64,000 nt of DNA from Microcoleus sp. FACHB-61. GTDB taxonomy: Bacteria > Cyanobacteriota > Cyanobacteriia > Cyanobacteriales > Microcoleaceae. The DNA lies in assembly GCA_014695295.1 (NCBI GenBank), contig JACJNY010000075.1, forward strand, positions 62,001-126,000, written 5' to 3'. This document shows positions 51,728 to 61,542 of the stretch, one piece after another; the first letter of the stretch is position 1; each line of letters starts with the position of its first letter. Both the position numbers and the translations under genes were made by a program. Below the pieces are notes generated by a model, which ran no database searches, was not told where the DNA came from, and worked only from the letters and a program-made list of their open reading frames with translations.

Positions 51728-53536
51728 ATGGCACTAATTGTTCAGAAATATGGCGGAACCTCGGTTGGTACAGTCGATCGCATTTTGGAAGTAGCCCGAC
51801 GAGTTGTAAAAACAGCACAGCTCGGCAACTCTCTGGTTGTCGTACTTTCGGCGATGGGCAAAACCACCGACGGTTTAGTTAAACTCGCCAAGGAAATTTC
51901 CCCAAATCCCAACAAGCGGGAAATGGATATGTTGCTCTCCACTGGGGAACAAGTCTCGATCGCACTTTTGAGCATGGCATTGCAGGAAATGGGACAGCCC
52001 GCAATTTCCCTCACCGGCGCCCAAGTCGGCATTGTCACCGAAGCCGCCCACACCCGCGCCCGGATTTTGCGAATCGACCCGAATCGGCTCCAGAGCCAGT
52101 TAAAAAGCGGTAAAGTCGTTGTGGTTGCTGGTTTCCAAGGTATCGCCGATGCCGGAGAATTGGAAATTACCACCTTGGGCCGTGGCGGTTCCGACACAAC
52201 CGCAGTAGCCTTGGCCGCAGCCCTGCGGGCAGACAGGTGCGAAATTTATACCGACGTGCCCGGAATTCTGACTACAGATCCGCGCTTGGTTGCCGACGCG
52301 CAATTGATGGACGAAATCACTTGCGACGAAATGCTGGAATTGGCGAGTTTGGGCGCAAAAGTCCTGCACCCGCGCGCTGTAGAAATTGCCAAGAATTACG
52401 GCGTGCCCCTGGTAGTGCTTTCTAGCTGGAGTGACGCCCCCGGTACGCGTGTAGTGTCCCCACCCCCGAAACTTCGGTCTTTGGAGGGCTTGGAGCTCGC
52501 AACAGCGGTCGATGCGGTGGAATTTGACTTAGATCAGGCAGGGGTGTCGCTGCTGCGTTTGCCCGATCGCCCGGGAGTAGCAGCGCGGTTGTTTGGTGCG
52601 ATCGCCCAACAAAACCTCGATGTTGATTTAATTATCCAGTCAATTCATGAAGGAAATACTAACGATATTGCCTTTACAGTGACGCGAAAATCTCTGCAAC
52701 AAGCCACCGCCGTTGCAGATGCAATTATCCCCGCCCTCGGCAAGAATTCTCGCCCAGAATTGGGAGAACCGGAAGTGAAAGCAGAAGAGCGGCCAATAGC
52801 TAAAGTTAGCATTGCGGGTGCGGGAATGATCGGTCGTCCGAGGGTAGCCGCGCAGATGTTTAAGACTTTAGCGGATGCGGGAATTAACATTCAAATGATT
52901 TCTACATCCGAGGTGAAAGTTAGTTGTGCGATAGATGCCGAAGATTGCGATCGGGCCGTTGCCGAACTCTGCAAAGCATTTGATGTTGCCAACTCCCCTA
53001 TTGGGCTGCGTTCATCATCCCAAAAACCGCCTGCAGTCCGCGCCGTTGCGTTGGATATCAATCAAGCGCGTCTAGCAATTCGCCAATTGCCCGATCGACC
53101 CGGAGTAGCAGCCAAACTGTTCGGACTTTTAGCCGAGGAAAATATCAGCGTAGACACGATCATTCAGTCGCAGCGCTGTCACAATATCGACGGCATCTTA
53201 ACTCGCGACATTGCATTTACCGTAGCACAAATTGACGCCGAAGCTGCTAAAAACGCCCTCGAAAAAGCCGCCCCCGAATTCGGATGGGGCGAAGTAGCAG
53301 TCGATACACAAATTGCCAAAGTTAGCGTTGTCGGTTCCGGGATGGTAGCGCATCCGGGAGTAGCGGCAAAGATGTTTGAAGCGCTTTCCCGGCAGCAAAT
53401 CAACATTCAAATGATTGCAACTTCCGAGATTAAAATTAGCTGCGTTGTGGATGAGGAACAAGCCGTAACTGCTTTGAAGGCAGTTCACGCAGCCTTTGAA
53501 CTTGCCGGCACTGAAAGAATCCAAGTTCCAGCTTAA
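51728..53536 (+). CDS. lysC: Aspartate kinase with four ACT domains
   Basis: 602 residues. The kinase domain (about 1-245) has the KYGGTSVG start, the [14 protein letters not shown] stretch and [13 protein letters not shown]. Two tandem pairs of ACT domains (about 265-420 and 440-600) follow, each with the LPDRPGVAA(R/K)LFG and IQMI(S/A)TSE(V/I)K(V/I)S motifs. The enzyme phosphorylates L-aspartate, the first step to lysine, threonine and methionine. The duplicated ACT module is usual in cyanobacteria and gives feedback control by lysine and threonine. It stands alone. The ATG follows a leader without a strong Shine-Dalgarno. Confidence 0.93.
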   Translation: MALIVQKYGGTSVGTVDRILEVARRVVKTAQLGNSLVVVLSAMGKTTDGLVKLAKEISPNPNKREMDMLLSTGEQVSIALLSMALQEMGQPAISLTGAQVGIVTEAAHTRARILRIDPNRLQSQLKSGKVVVVAGFQGIADAGELEITTLGRGGSDTTAVALAAALRADRCEIYTDVPGILTTDPRLVADAQLMDEITCDEMLELASLGAKVLHPRAVEIAKNYGVPLVVLSSWSDAPGTRVVSPPPKLRSLEGLELATAVDAVEFDLDQAGVSLLRLPDRPGVAARLFGAIAQQNLDVDLIIQSIHEGNTNDIAFTVTRKSLQQATAVADAIIPALGKNSRPELGEPEVKAEERPIAKVSIAGAGMIGRPRVAAQMFKTLADAGINIQMISTSEVKVSCAIDAEDCDRAVAELCKAFDVANSPIGLRSSSQKPPAVRAVALDINQARLAIRQLPDRPGVAAKLFGLLAEENISVDTIIQSQRCHNIDGILTRDIAFTVAQIDAEAAKNALEKAAPEFGWGEVAVDTQIAKVSVVGSGMVAHPGVAAKMFEALSRQQINIQMIATSEIKISCVVDEEQAVTALKAVHAAFELAGTERIQVPA

Positions 53537-53602
53537 GACAAGTTTGCAGTCGGGAATTAAGATTGCCTCCGATCGATTGGTGGTTGTATGGCGGTTTTCT
53601 TT

Positions 53603-53712
53603 AGGGACACGGCACTGCCGTGTCCTTGCAAATATCGCGGACACAGCAGTGCTGTATCCCTACAAATATATTCGGATTTGGACACCGTACTGCTGTGTCA
53701 TTGCAAATATCG
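53603..53712. repeat. Three tandem GGACACGGCA palindrome copies
   Basis: GGACACGGCA-C-TGCCGTGTCC at 53605-53625, then two diverged copies (about 53639 and 53678), each followed by TTGCAAATAT or a similar tail. A partial copy is at 51575. Confidence 0.75.
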
Positions 53713-53807
53713 ATCGACAGTCAACCATCGGAGTTCTGAGTGAAAATTTCACAGGATGAGGCTGTGTTAAAATGAAACTGGCGATCGCCTAAAAGGGATT
53801 GAATCTT

Positions 53808-54218
53808 ATGACTGTAGCTAAGGAACAGATTACTGATAGCAGTAGCAATAGCGGTTTATTGAATTTCCGAATCACTGTTGAACGTCTGATCGAGCTTTTA
53901 GATTTAGAAGAAGAGGATGAGTACGGAATTTTGAGACCGACTGAATATGCTTTCAGGACAGCGATGAAATTAGTTGTTGAGGCTTATGATAGCATGGGAA
54001 ACAGTTTTCCAAAATGCTCTACAGGTACAGATGATCAAGGCAGTATTACACTAGATTGGACAAGCTTAGAACCCGATCGTACAGTGCGCCTCTTTTGTCC
54101 ATTCAGTGCTGAGCAACCAGTTGACATTTATCACCATGCAAATAATGAAAATGCGGTCGAAGATATCGCTTCATCATCAACATTAGTTTACTGGTTACAG
54201 TGGTTTAACAAAAGATGA
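53808..54218 (+). CDS. Uncharacterised protein, first gene of a two-gene module
   Basis: 136 residues from the ATG at 53808 (AGGGA ten bases upstream; the in-frame TTG at 53799 is less likely). Acidic, soluble. The pattern ERLIELLDLEEEDEYGILRP, then TAMKLVVEAYDSMG and DDQGSITLDW resembles small cyanobacterial proteins that often precede a partner gene. No catalytic motif. Its stop overlaps the next start (ATGA), so translation is probably coupled. An antitoxin-like or immunity role is only a guess from the arrangement. Confidence 0.65.
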   Translation: MTVAKEQITDSSSNSGLLNFRITVERLIELLDLEEEDEYGILRPTEYAFRTAMKLVVEAYDSMGNSFPKCSTGTDDQGSITLDWTSLEPDRTVRLFCPFSAEQPVDIYHHANNENAVEDIASSSTLVYWLQWFNKR

Positions 54219-54607
54219 TAGAACAATCTTTAGCGACTGCATCAGAGTTTGAACATTTACCCGATCATACCTTTGTTTACCGAGCTCTCCGAAAAGGATG
54301 GATAGATCGGGATAGATCGATCGTCAAATCGGATGCCTACTATTTACGCCAACGTATAAACGAACAGGGTATTTCTGTCAATTTTTCCCTAGAGCAATCT
54401 TTGAGTGCATTGAGAAACTGTGAAGGAGTCGCTAGCCTTAAGGTAGGCGGAATTCGAGAACTAGGTCTAAATGTAGTACGTGACTCTTCATCTCATGGGA
54501 GTATTATAGACTTGCCCTATCGTGAAGATAACCGTCCAAGGGCTGATGAGCTTGCACTTTTGTTAGCAAGACAGTCTCGAATTGTATGGGAATCTTCGTC
54601 AAGTTGA
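54215..54607 (+). CDS. Uncharacterised protein, second gene of a two-gene module
   Basis: 130 residues. LPDHTFVYRALRKGWIDRDR near the start and ADELALLLARQSRIVWE at the end flank a mixed alpha/beta region. FVYRAL with later Arg/Tyr residues faintly recalls RES or ADP-ribosyl-transferase-like folds, but key residues cannot be assigned. It starts within the stop of the preceding gene and ends 2 bp from the convergent cytosine methyltransferase. It could be the effector of a toxin-antitoxin-like pair; this is not shown. Confidence 0.65.
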   Translation: MIEQSLATASEFEHLPDHTFVYRALRKGWIDRDRSIVKSDAYYLRQRINEQGISVNFSLEQSLSALRNCEGVASLKVGGIRELGLNVVRDSSSHGSIIDLPYREDNRPRADELALLLARQSRIVWESSSS

Positions 54608-54609
54608 TA

Positions 54610-55647
54610 TCAGCAATTTAAAAGGACAAGCTGTATATATTCTTCAGTTTTTTTCGGTAGTTCATTTGACTCATTTGACAATAAATTTTGACTTAATATT
54701 TCTTGTGCGATCGCCTCCACAACCGGCACACAAACCGAATTCCCAATTTGCTTGTAACTTTCCCCCGCACTCGGATAACTTTTAAAATCTTCAGGAAAAC
54801 CCATAAGACGGTAACATTCCTTCAGCGTCAACTTTCTCACCCTATCTTGCTCAGGAATGTAGATAAAAAACCTGCCCGATGTTTCTTGAGAAGGAATTGT
54901 GGGATGCACTCCATCTACCGAATAAATACGATTAGGCTGTCTGTGAACTCTCGATAAATGTTCTGTATTTGGCCTCACGCCAGTTTTCCAAGTACCTTTA
55001 TTTCTGTAACCTACAAATACCAGTCCCGAATCTTGCTTTCTCGGAGACTCAATTAAAGTATACTCGGATTTGTCCAATATTTCAAAATCCCCTGTCTCGT
55101 CTAGAAATTCCCTGAGTTGCGGAGGAAACTTGCTTTTAAGTCGAGAAAAATTGAATGGTTTACCTTTAGTTGCAATAATGAATATTCTTTCACGATGTTG
55201 AGGAATTCCAAAGTCTTTAGCATTCAGCATTTTGTAATTCACGCTGTATCCCAAATCTTCAAGGCTGGCAATAATTACTTTTAAGGTATTTCCCTTATCA
55301 TGATGGATTAAGTGCTTGACATTTTCGAGAACGATAACTTTAGGCTGCCTTATTTTGATAATTTTACAAATATCAAAAAATAGCGTACCTCTAGTATCTT
55401 CAAAACCCAACTTTTTGCCACAGATGCTAAAAGGTTGGCACGGAAACCCGGCGACTAAAATATCAAAGTCGGCTAAATCGCCGGGATTGATGTTACTGAT
55501 GTCTGCAAAAGGAACCTCACCGAAATTTTTCTGGTAAACTTCTCGGCATTTGCTGTTAATTTCGCAGGAAAAAACGCATTCAAAGCCTATCTTTTCAAAG
55601 CCTTGTCGGAAACCTCCTATTCCTGAAAACAAATCTATAAATTTCAT
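54610..55647 (-). CDS. DNA (cytosine-5) methyltransferase
   Basis: 345 residues. All key motifs are in order: FIDLFSGIGGFRQGFE (motif I), the catalytic GFPCQPFS (motif IV, Cys about residue 70), VLENV (VI), IPQHRERIF (VIII) and, after the target-recognition region (about 190-285), the C-terminal SYKQIGNSVCVPVVEAIA (X). It methylates C5 of cytosine. The target cannot be read; one candidate is CGATCG, as for M.Ssp6803I of Synechocystis. No restriction enzyme gene is recognised alongside, so it may be solitary. Confidence 0.92.
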   Translation of the reverse strand: MKFIDLFSGIGGFRQGFEKIGFECVFSCEINSKCREVYQKNFGEVPFADISNINPGDLADFDILVAGFPCQPFSICGKKLGFEDTRGTLFFDICKIIKIRQPKVIVLENVKHLIHHDKGNTLKVIIASLEDLGYSVNYKMLNAKDFGIPQHRERIFIIATKGKPFNFSRLKSKFPPQLREFLDETGDFEILDKSEYTLIESPRKQDSGLVFVGYRNKGTWKTGVRPNTEHLSRVHRQPNRIYSVDGVHPTIPSQETSGRFFIYIPEQDRVRKLTLKECYRLMGFPEDFKSYPSAGESYKQIGNSVCVPVVEAIAQEILSQNLLSNESNELPKKTEEYIQLVLLNC

Positions 55648-55986
55648 TTCTGCTTAGCTTTAATACCAACAAATTCTATATACAATAATAACCGATTTTG
55701 CATCATAGATAAGTGAGCAACGGCTAAAAAAACAGAATTCCCAGATCCCCGACTTCTTCAAGAAGTCGGGGATCTAACAGCGATCGCGTCTTAAGTTCAC
55801 TCATCAATTTCTCTGTCGAGCCCGATCGACTGTAGCATAGGAGCGATCGGCAAATTACAGGAATTGTCGATCGCCCGAAACTTTCCCCCGCATTCAACCA
55901 ACCAACCTGCCAAACTTGTCCCGCAGCCCACTAAACTAGAAATAGGAGAACAAATCACAGCTATTGTCTACTTTCTTTCACCAACC
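55648..55986. other. Intergenic region with a perfect palindrome
   Basis: No gene is supported. Frame 55864-55986 is an upstream extension of the DUF4346 gene without family sequence. Confidence 0.5.
55743..55775. repeat. Perfect AGATCCCCGACTTCTT palindrome
   Basis: Two 16-bp arms around one base. The same palindrome is, from memory, scattered in many cyanobacterial genomes as a REP-like element. Confidence 0.8.
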
Positions 55987-56370
55987 ATGAGTCAAACCTT
56001 GGAAAACCTCACCGCAATTGATGACAAGCTATCCAAACGCCACATCGACCTCGATCCCGGCGGCTACTTCATCATCTATCTCGATCGCGAAACCAGCTTA
56101 ATTTGTGCCAAACATTTCACCAACATCATCGACGATCGAGGCCTCGCCGTCGATCCCGAAACTGGTAAACCAATCCCCGCCCGCGGCAAAGTAGAACGCA
56201 CTGAGGTTACACTTTTTACCGGCAGAACCGCCAAAGAACTTTGTGTCAAAATTCTAGAAGAAACCCGCCCCAGCCCGGTGACAATGTTAGATCACGCGGC
56301 TTATCTGGGACGGGAATTTGTACGGGCAGAAATTGCATTGTTGAGCGATCGAGAATACGTTCAAGATTAG
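55987..56370 (+). CDS. DUF4346 family protein
   Basis: 127 residues from the ATG at 55987. KRHIDLDPGGYFIIYLDRE, then LICAKHF and TGRTAKELCVKILEE, AAYLGREFVRAEIAL are the conserved blocks of the cyanobacterial DUF4346 family, in some organisms linked to a pterin-binding domain. The function is unknown. It converges with psb32. Confidence 0.82.
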   Translation: MSQTLENLTAIDDKLSKRHIDLDPGGYFIIYLDRETSLICAKHFTNIIDDRGLAVDPETGKPIPARGKVERTEVTLFTGRTAKELCVKILEETRPSPVTMLDHAAYLGREFVRAEIALLSDREYVQD

Positions 56371-56429
56371 TGCAGCCCTGCCATATTTTCTTGACACAAC
56401 GGCAACTGATCGGATGCAAGCAGCACCGA

Positions 56430-57152
56430 TCATGAAAAACCTTGATACCAGAAATAAGTCACCATCGGAATCACTGTCGCCAATACCAACAGCACAACCA
56501 CAACAACTGTGGCATTGCCTTGGTCTGTTTCTTCCGCTTTTTTAAACGTGCCTTCAACTTGAATGTTGTCAACAACTTCAGGAGCACCCGGATCGGGTTC
56601 GCCCGACAAAACAGTTGCAAGGCGCGTACTTGCAGCCGCAAATGCCTCGTTGTACTTATTGCCTTCCCGCAGCGGCACTTGCACGGTTTCCCCAGCCACA
56701 CTCTGGGCAATTTCATCGGTTAGCAGGGATTTCACCCCTTCCCCCGTCCGAATTGCCGCACTGTTGGTAACAGTGTCGAGAACGAGTAAAATTTGATTAG
56801 TCTGGTCTTCTTTTGCGGGAAACCACTGTTCAAACAGTTGGTCGGTAAAAGTGGCAGTCGTTTCGCCGTAGTCTAATCGGTGGATGGTGACAAACCTGAC
56901 TTGTTTCCCTGTTTTGTTTTCCAGGTTGTCGAGCACGCTGCTGATATTGCTTTCGCTGGTGCGGCTGAGCACGTCGCCTTTGTCGAACACCCAAGTTCGA
57001 TCGCCCGCCGACAACACCGGCATTTCGTACACGCCAGTCGCCAATGCCGGAAATACCGCCATCTGGGATGCGATTAGGACGATCGCGATCGCCACCGCCA
57101 AAGATTGGAGATATTTTATCCCGCTAAATAATTGCTTCAGGAGTCTAGTCAT
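56430..57152 (-). CDS. psb32: Psb32, TPM-domain photosystem II repair protein
   Basis: 240 residues. An N-terminal signal/anchor (about 15-38), then a TPM domain (about 50-190) with WVFDKGDVLSRTSESNISSV, the RFVTIHRLDYGET strand and IRTGEGVKSLLTDEIAQS, and one C-terminal membrane helix (about 215-235). This is the layout of Psb32, which protects photosystem II from photodamage and speeds its repair at the thylakoid. The length matches. It is a single gene, with an FtsH-type protease gene 1.4 kb away. Confidence 0.87.
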   Translation of the reverse strand: MTRLLKQLFSGIKYLQSLAVAIAIVLIASQMAVFPALATGVYEMPVLSAGDRTWVFDKGDVLSRTSESNISSVLDNLENKTGKQVRFVTIHRLDYGETTATFTDQLFEQWFPAKEDQTNQILLVLDTVTNSAAIRTGEGVKSLLTDEIAQSVAGETVQVPLREGNKYNEAFAAASTRLATVLSGEPDPGAPEVVDNIQVEGTFKKAEETDQGNATVVVVVLLVLATVIPMVTYFWYQGFS

Positions 57153-57284
57153 GAGGTTAACCGTAAAACTGACTTTTTTCCAAAAATACTATAGAAACCC
57201 CCGTAAAATTCATTTTATGTAGGGCAATATTTACAATTAGCTCGCCAGTGGAACTCCCCGCCCGATTATTTTAGGATTCTAACT

Positions 57285-57515
57285 ATGGAACCAGCAGACA
57301 CTTATAAAGGTTGGATTATTCAATCCCAGAAAGTCTTCTACGTCGAGGTTTGGGATAGCCGCGGCAACCGCCACGTCGCCGTCCAAAATGCCAAGACTGA
57401 GGAGGAAGCTTTGGAATTGGCAAAAAAGTGGATTGAGAAATATGAGTCAAAACCCGGAAGAATGGCGATCGACGTACCCCATCCTTTCGGAGACATGATC
57501 GATATGCCCTTTTAA
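57285..57515 (+). CDS. Small conserved cyanobacterial protein
   Basis: 76 residues: YKGWIIQSQKVFYVEVWDS, RHVAVQNAKTEEEALELAKK and a C-terminal PHPFGDMIDMPF. It looks like a small alpha/beta domain. It is soluble, with no family name recognised. A leader without obvious repeats precedes it and a heptamer repeat follows. It is a plausible real gene because of its well-formed secondary-structure pattern. Confidence 0.65.
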   Translation: MEPADTYKGWIIQSQKVFYVEVWDSRGNRHVAVQNAKTEEEALELAKKWIEKYESKPGRMAIDVPHPFGDMIDMPF

Positions 57516-57561
57516 CTCAGTTGACTGTTGACTGTTGACTGTTAACAGTTAACAGTTAACA
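57516..57561. repeat. TGACTGT / AGTTAAC heptamer tandem repeats
   Basis: Three TGACTGT-like copies are followed by three AGTTAAC-like copies, directly after the stop codon. Confidence 0.8.
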
Positions 57562-57681
57562 TTACAGCTTATAGGGTGCTCTGGTAGAGACAAAACCTCT
57601 TCAAATCGAGGAATTATTGGAACTGACGCACCCAAAGACTATGCCAGTTGCGTCCAAAAGTGTATTTGTAAAGAGATACAA

Positions 57682-58227
57682 TTACGAAATTCCTCGCAAT
57701 TTCCGCGTATTTTCTACCAAACTTCGAGCAAACTCGTCGAACCTTTCAGACAGTTTTTCATCCAACAATTTACCATCAGGGCTAAAAGCTTTCCAAGCTT
57801 GTCCGATCGCAATTTGCTCGGGAATTACCCAAGCGTGCACCCATCTCAAAATGGTTCGCAAATCGTTAAGCGCGTTGCTGTTAACTTGCCCTCCCAAAAC
57901 GCTAATCCCACCTGCAACCTTCCCGTCCAAATGCTCAAAACTCATCAAATCCAGGGCATTCTTGAGAGCACCGCTGACGCTACCGTGATACTCCGGCGTT
58001 GCCAAAATCAAGCCGTCGGCTTCCTTAACCGCATTTCGCAGCTTTTCCACATCCGGGTAATCGAGATAATCATTCTCGCCGTCGCAGAAGGGCAGCTTGA
58101 GCGATCGCAAATCCAATATTTCAACTTCTGCGCCCAGGGCCTGCACCCGCTCTGCTGCCACGTTCAACGCTAACTGGCTGTATGAGCCAGCCCGCAAACT
58201 TCCACCAATGCCGACAATTTTTACCAT
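57682..58227 (-). CDS. NADPH-dependent FMN reductase family protein
   Basis: 181 residues from the ATG at 58227 (the frame from 58311 has an unrelated extension). KIVGIGGSLRAGSYSQ binds the FMN phosphate and TPEYHGSVSGALKNALDLMS closes the flavin site. The flavodoxin-like fold reduces FMN, quinones, azo dyes or chromate with NAD(P)H in this family. The physiological substrate is unknown. Confidence 0.85.
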   Translation of the reverse strand: MVKIVGIGGSLRAGSYSQLALNVAAERVQALGAEVEILDLRSLKLPFCDGENDYLDYPDVEKLRNAVKEADGLILATPEYHGSVSGALKNALDLMSFEHLDGKVAGGISVLGGQVNSNALNDLRTILRWVHAWVIPEQIAIGQAWKAFSPDGKLLDEKLSERFDEFARSLVENTRKLRGIS

Positions 58228-58554
58228 AAAACTTAAAAACAATAACTGCTTGACTAAAACGTACTCATTACGACTATGATTAAAGTAGCAAGTTCGATCG
58301 GCAACTGTCAAGTGAACTTTCCGGTGTAGAAAATAGAAGGAAGAACAGAAGGTTAGGGGTAGGGACAGGTGAGTTCTCGATCGCCGGCTCAGGGAAAACA
58401 GACTAGGATCGTTGACAACGGGCTATTTTGAGGAGTCTCTTAAGATGCCAGCGACAGATAAACCCATTCAACACCCGCCCTCTTGTTAAAATAAATAAAC
58501 GTAGCAAATCAAAAGCGGTCAATCTTGGCAGTCTTCAACCTTGGGCAAAGCAAT
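58228..58554. other. Divergent intergenic region before ftsH
   Basis: No supported gene or strong repeat. It contains the leader and promoter of the ftsH gene, which I could not pin down. Confidence 0.4.
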
Positions 58555-60489
58555 ATGAAAAATTCTTGGAAACACGCATGGCTGGGGCATCTAGCTGTAA
58601 ACAAAGACAAATCGAGCCAGAATCCTAAAAAATCAATTCCAGGACGGAATCTGTGGCGCATCCTGGGCAGTTTGGTGATTTCTCAAGGAATATTGCTCTC
58701 GGCCCCGGTTTTTGCCGAGAGTACCCCAACCAGCATGAGTTACAGCCAACTGATCGACAACATAGAAAAAGGGCAAATCAGTAAAATCGAAGTAGACGAA
58801 ACTCAAAGAACTGCCAAAGTTAAGCTAAAAAATCAAAAAAGCGATCAGGCGCAATCAGTTACTCTGTTCGACTACAACAATCGAGAACTGTACTCGCAAA
58901 TCCGCGCCAAAAAGATTGACTTTGAAGTCAAACAAACAGCCGACAACGCCGCCGCAGTCAGTTTAGTAATAAACTTGCTAGTGATTTTTGCCGTGTTGGC
59001 AGTGTTAATGGCAATCCTGCGCCGATCGACCCAATCTCAAGGAAATGCCATGAACTTCGGCAAATCCAGGGCCCGTTTCCAAATGGAAGCCAAAACCGGC
59101 GTGATGTTCGACGACGTAGCAGGCATCGAAGAAGCTAAAGAAGAACTTCAAGAAGTCGTAACCTTCCTCAAAAAACCCGAACGCTTCAACGCCATCGGCG
59201 CCAAAATTCCCAGAGGAGTTCTGTTAATCGGGCCTCCGGGAACCGGCAAAACAATGCTGGCAAAAGCCATCGCAGGCGAAGCAGCCGTCCCCTTCTTCAG
59301 TATCTCGGGTTCCGAATTTGTAGAAATGTTTGTCGGAGTCGGCGCCTCCCGCGTCCGCGACTTGTTCCGCAAAGCTAAAGAAAATTCGCCCTGCATCGTC
59401 TTCATCGACGAAATAGACGCCGTAGGAAGGCAGCGCGGCGCTGGTATCGGCGGCGGCAACGACGAACGCGAACAAACTCTCAACCAGTTGCTGACAGAAA
59501 TGGACGGCTTTGAGGGTAACAGCGGCGTGATTGTGATTGCAGCTACGAACCGCCCCGACGTGCTCGATACCGCCCTGCTGCGGCCCGGCAGGTTCGATCG
59601 GCAAGTAACGGTAGATTTGCCCAGTTACAAAGGGCGTTTAGGGATTTTGCAAGTTCACGCGCGCAACAAAAAACTCGACCCAGAAGTTGCCCTAGACACG
59701 ATCGCCCGCCGCACTCCCGGCTTTTCCGGCGCTGACTTGGCAAACTTGCTCAACGAAGCAGCAATTCTCACCGCGAGGCGTCGCAAAGACACGATTAGTA
59801 ACTTAGAAGTTCACGACGCGATCGACCGGATTACGATCGGGCTTACGCTCAACCCGCTGCTGGACAGCAAGAAAAAGTGGATGACAGCATACCACGAAGT
59901 CGGACACGCCCTAGTCGCGACCATGCTCAAAAATGCCGACCCGGTGGAAAAAGTAACGATTATTCCCCGTTCCGGTGGCATCGAAGGCTTTACTAGCTTT
60001 GTGCTCGACGACGAAATGCTCGACAGCGAAGGTTTGAGGAGTCGGTCTTTGCTGTTAAACCGAATTAAAGTAGCTTTGGGGGGACGGGCCGCGGAGGCCG
60101 AAATTTATGGCGATGCTGAAATCGACACCGGTGCCAGCAGCGATCTCAGAAAAGTTAGCAGTCTCGCGAGGGAGATGGTAACGCTTTATGGAATGTCGGA
60201 TTTGGGGCCTGTGGCTTTGGAAAGTCCGAACAATGAGGTGTTTTTGGGCCAAAACTGGAATTCGCGATCGGAGTATTCCGAAGAAATGGCAATCAAGATC
60301 GATCGGCAAGTCCGGGAAATTGCCTTTGACTGCTACGAAGAAGCTCGCCGGATTATCCGCGAAAACCGGGCTTTGGTAGACAAACTTGTCGAAGCGCTGT
60401 TGGATGAAGAAACGATCGACGGCGACGAATTCCGCCAAATTGTCGCTCGGTACACTGAGTTGATTAAAAAAGAGTTGGCCCCAACGTAA
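58555..60489 (+). CDS. ftsH: FtsH-type ATP-dependent zinc metalloprotease
   Basis: 644 residues from the ATG at 58555 (a TTG at 58525 would add ten). Two membrane helices (about 34-55 and 134-153) flank an FtsH extracellular domain. The AAA domain has GPPGTGKT (226-233), [11 protein letters not shown], the second region of homology [15 protein letters not shown], and the protease has HEVGH (447-451). The enzyme degrades membrane and photodamaged proteins. Cyanobacteria have several paralogues, including those acting on D1; which one this is cannot be decided from the window. Confidence 0.94.
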   Translation: MKNSWKHAWLGHLAVNKDKSSQNPKKSIPGRNLWRILGSLVISQGILLSAPVFAESTPTSMSYSQLIDNIEKGQISKIEVDETQRTAKVKLKNQKSDQAQSVTLFDYNNRELYSQIRAKKIDFEVKQTADNAAAVSLVINLLVIFAVLAVLMAILRRSTQSQGNAMNFGKSRARFQMEAKTGVMFDDVAGIEEAKEELQEVVTFLKKPERFNAIGAKIPRGVLLIGPPGTGKTMLAKAIAGEAAVPFFSISGSEFVEMFVGVGASRVRDLFRKAKENSPCIVFIDEIDAVGRQRGAGIGGGNDEREQTLNQLLTEMDGFEGNSGVIVIAATNRPDVLDTALLRPGRFDRQVTVDLPSYKGRLGILQVHARNKKLDPEVALDTIARRTPGFSGADLANLLNEAAILTARRRKDTISNLEVHDAIDRITIGLTLNPLLDSKKKWMTAYHEVGHALVATMLKNADPVEKVTIIPRSGGIEGFTSFVLDDEMLDSEGLRSRSLLLNRIKVALGGRAAEAEIYGDAEIDTGASSDLRKVSSLAREMVTLYGMSDLGPVALESPNNEVFLGQNWNSRSEYSEEMAIKIDRQVREIAFDCYEEARRIIRENRALVDKLVEALLDEETIDGDEFRQIVARYTELIKKELAPT

Positions 60490-60492
60490 AGA

Positions 60493-60640
60493 GTCATTAG
60501 TCATTAGTCATTAGTTCTTCAAGTTTGTAGTGATGACTCTATTCCTCATTCTCGAAAAAATAAGGACTTTAGTCTTTACTACAAACCAAGAAAAATGACT
60601 GCTAACTAATGACTAATGACTACTAACTAATGACCAATTA
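60493..60640. repeat. CTAATGA heptamers and TTTGTAG palindrome
   Basis: TCATTAG runs at 60493-60515 and GACTAAT runs at 60601-60635 flank the GTAGTGATGAC / GTCTTTACTAC inverted repeat (60525-60585). Confidence 0.8.
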
Positions 60641-61312
60641 AGATTGTTGGGAGTACATTTCCCGGAGTACCAAAGCCGGGTCTACCCAGCGACCGCCGTA
60701 CTTCAATCCCCAGTGCAGGTGAGGGCCGGTCGTGCGGCCGGTCATCCCAACTCTGGCAATTCTCGCACCGGCCGGCACAGTTTGACCCTGCCAAATTACC
60801 AGGCCGCCTTCGCGATCGATATAATAACGTCCGCCGTTAGCTGTTTCCACCCGACCTTTGAGGTGACAGTAGATGTGTTCCCAACTTCCCGATCGCACCA
60901 CCATACCAGTGCCGCACCGGCCATCTTCCCAAACTTCCACAATTTGCCCGCCCCACCAATTGCGGATATAGCTGCCTTCCGGGGCGGCCAAGTCCAAACC
61001 GTAATGAAAATCGCCGCCACGGGGGCCGAAGGCGGAACTGTAAGCTTCAAAATTTTCGACGGGAAAAGAAGCTTCTTGCCACAAATTACCCGTCGCTACT
61101 CTGCTTGGTAAGCCAGACTGAGCTGTTGCCAACTGCTGCTGCAAATAAGGGCCGATCAAAACAATGCAGATCGAAAGTGCCACCAGCAGCATCTGTCTGG
61201 GACGAAAAAAGCGTTTTGCCGTCAGCGGGCCTGTAGAGTCTTGCACGATTTTTTTCACGGCTGAAAGTTGAATGTATTTGCGGGTGTGCGTTGTCGGGCC
61301 AATTCGCTGCAA
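60638..61312 (-). CDS. M23-family metallopeptidase (LytM-like)
   Basis: Up to 224 residues; the first codon would be TTG, and a GTG at 61258 is an alternative start. One membrane helix (about 41-58) leads to a lysostaphin-type domain (about 90-215) with HYGLDLAAPEG and the zinc-binding GPHLHWGL. Members cut peptidoglycan cross-bridges or, if altered, act as activators. The key His and Asp residues appear present (HYGLD and HLH). Outer-face location is inferred. It is divergent from a membrane protein. Confidence 0.82.
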   Translation of the reverse strand: MQRIGPTTHTRKYIQLSAVKKIVQDSTGPLTAKRFFRPRQMLLVALSICIVLIGPYLQQQLATAQSGLPSRVATGNLWQEASFPVENFEAYSSAFGPRGGDFHYGLDLAAPEGSYIRNWWGGQIVEVWEDGRCGTGMVVRSGSWEHIYCHLKGRVETANGGRYYIDREGGLVIWQGQTVPAGARIARVGMTGRTTGPHLHWGLKYGGRWVDPALVLREMYSQQS

Positions 61313-61542
61313 GATTGCCTCTGAGCTCTACCCGCCAAACGAATCAGTTGACCAACGTGTATCTTACTGCATACAGAGCCGGTGTCAAGGCATCGGGTTA
61401 AATGCTGCAGATATCCGAAAGTCATTGGGCACAGCAATTTCTGCTGCGCTTGAATTCGATCGAGCTTTTGCTTGACACTATAGTTAAGTTCGGGGATTTT
61501 GGATGCCGTCTGAAATCCCAAATTTATCACCAACATCAAGCA

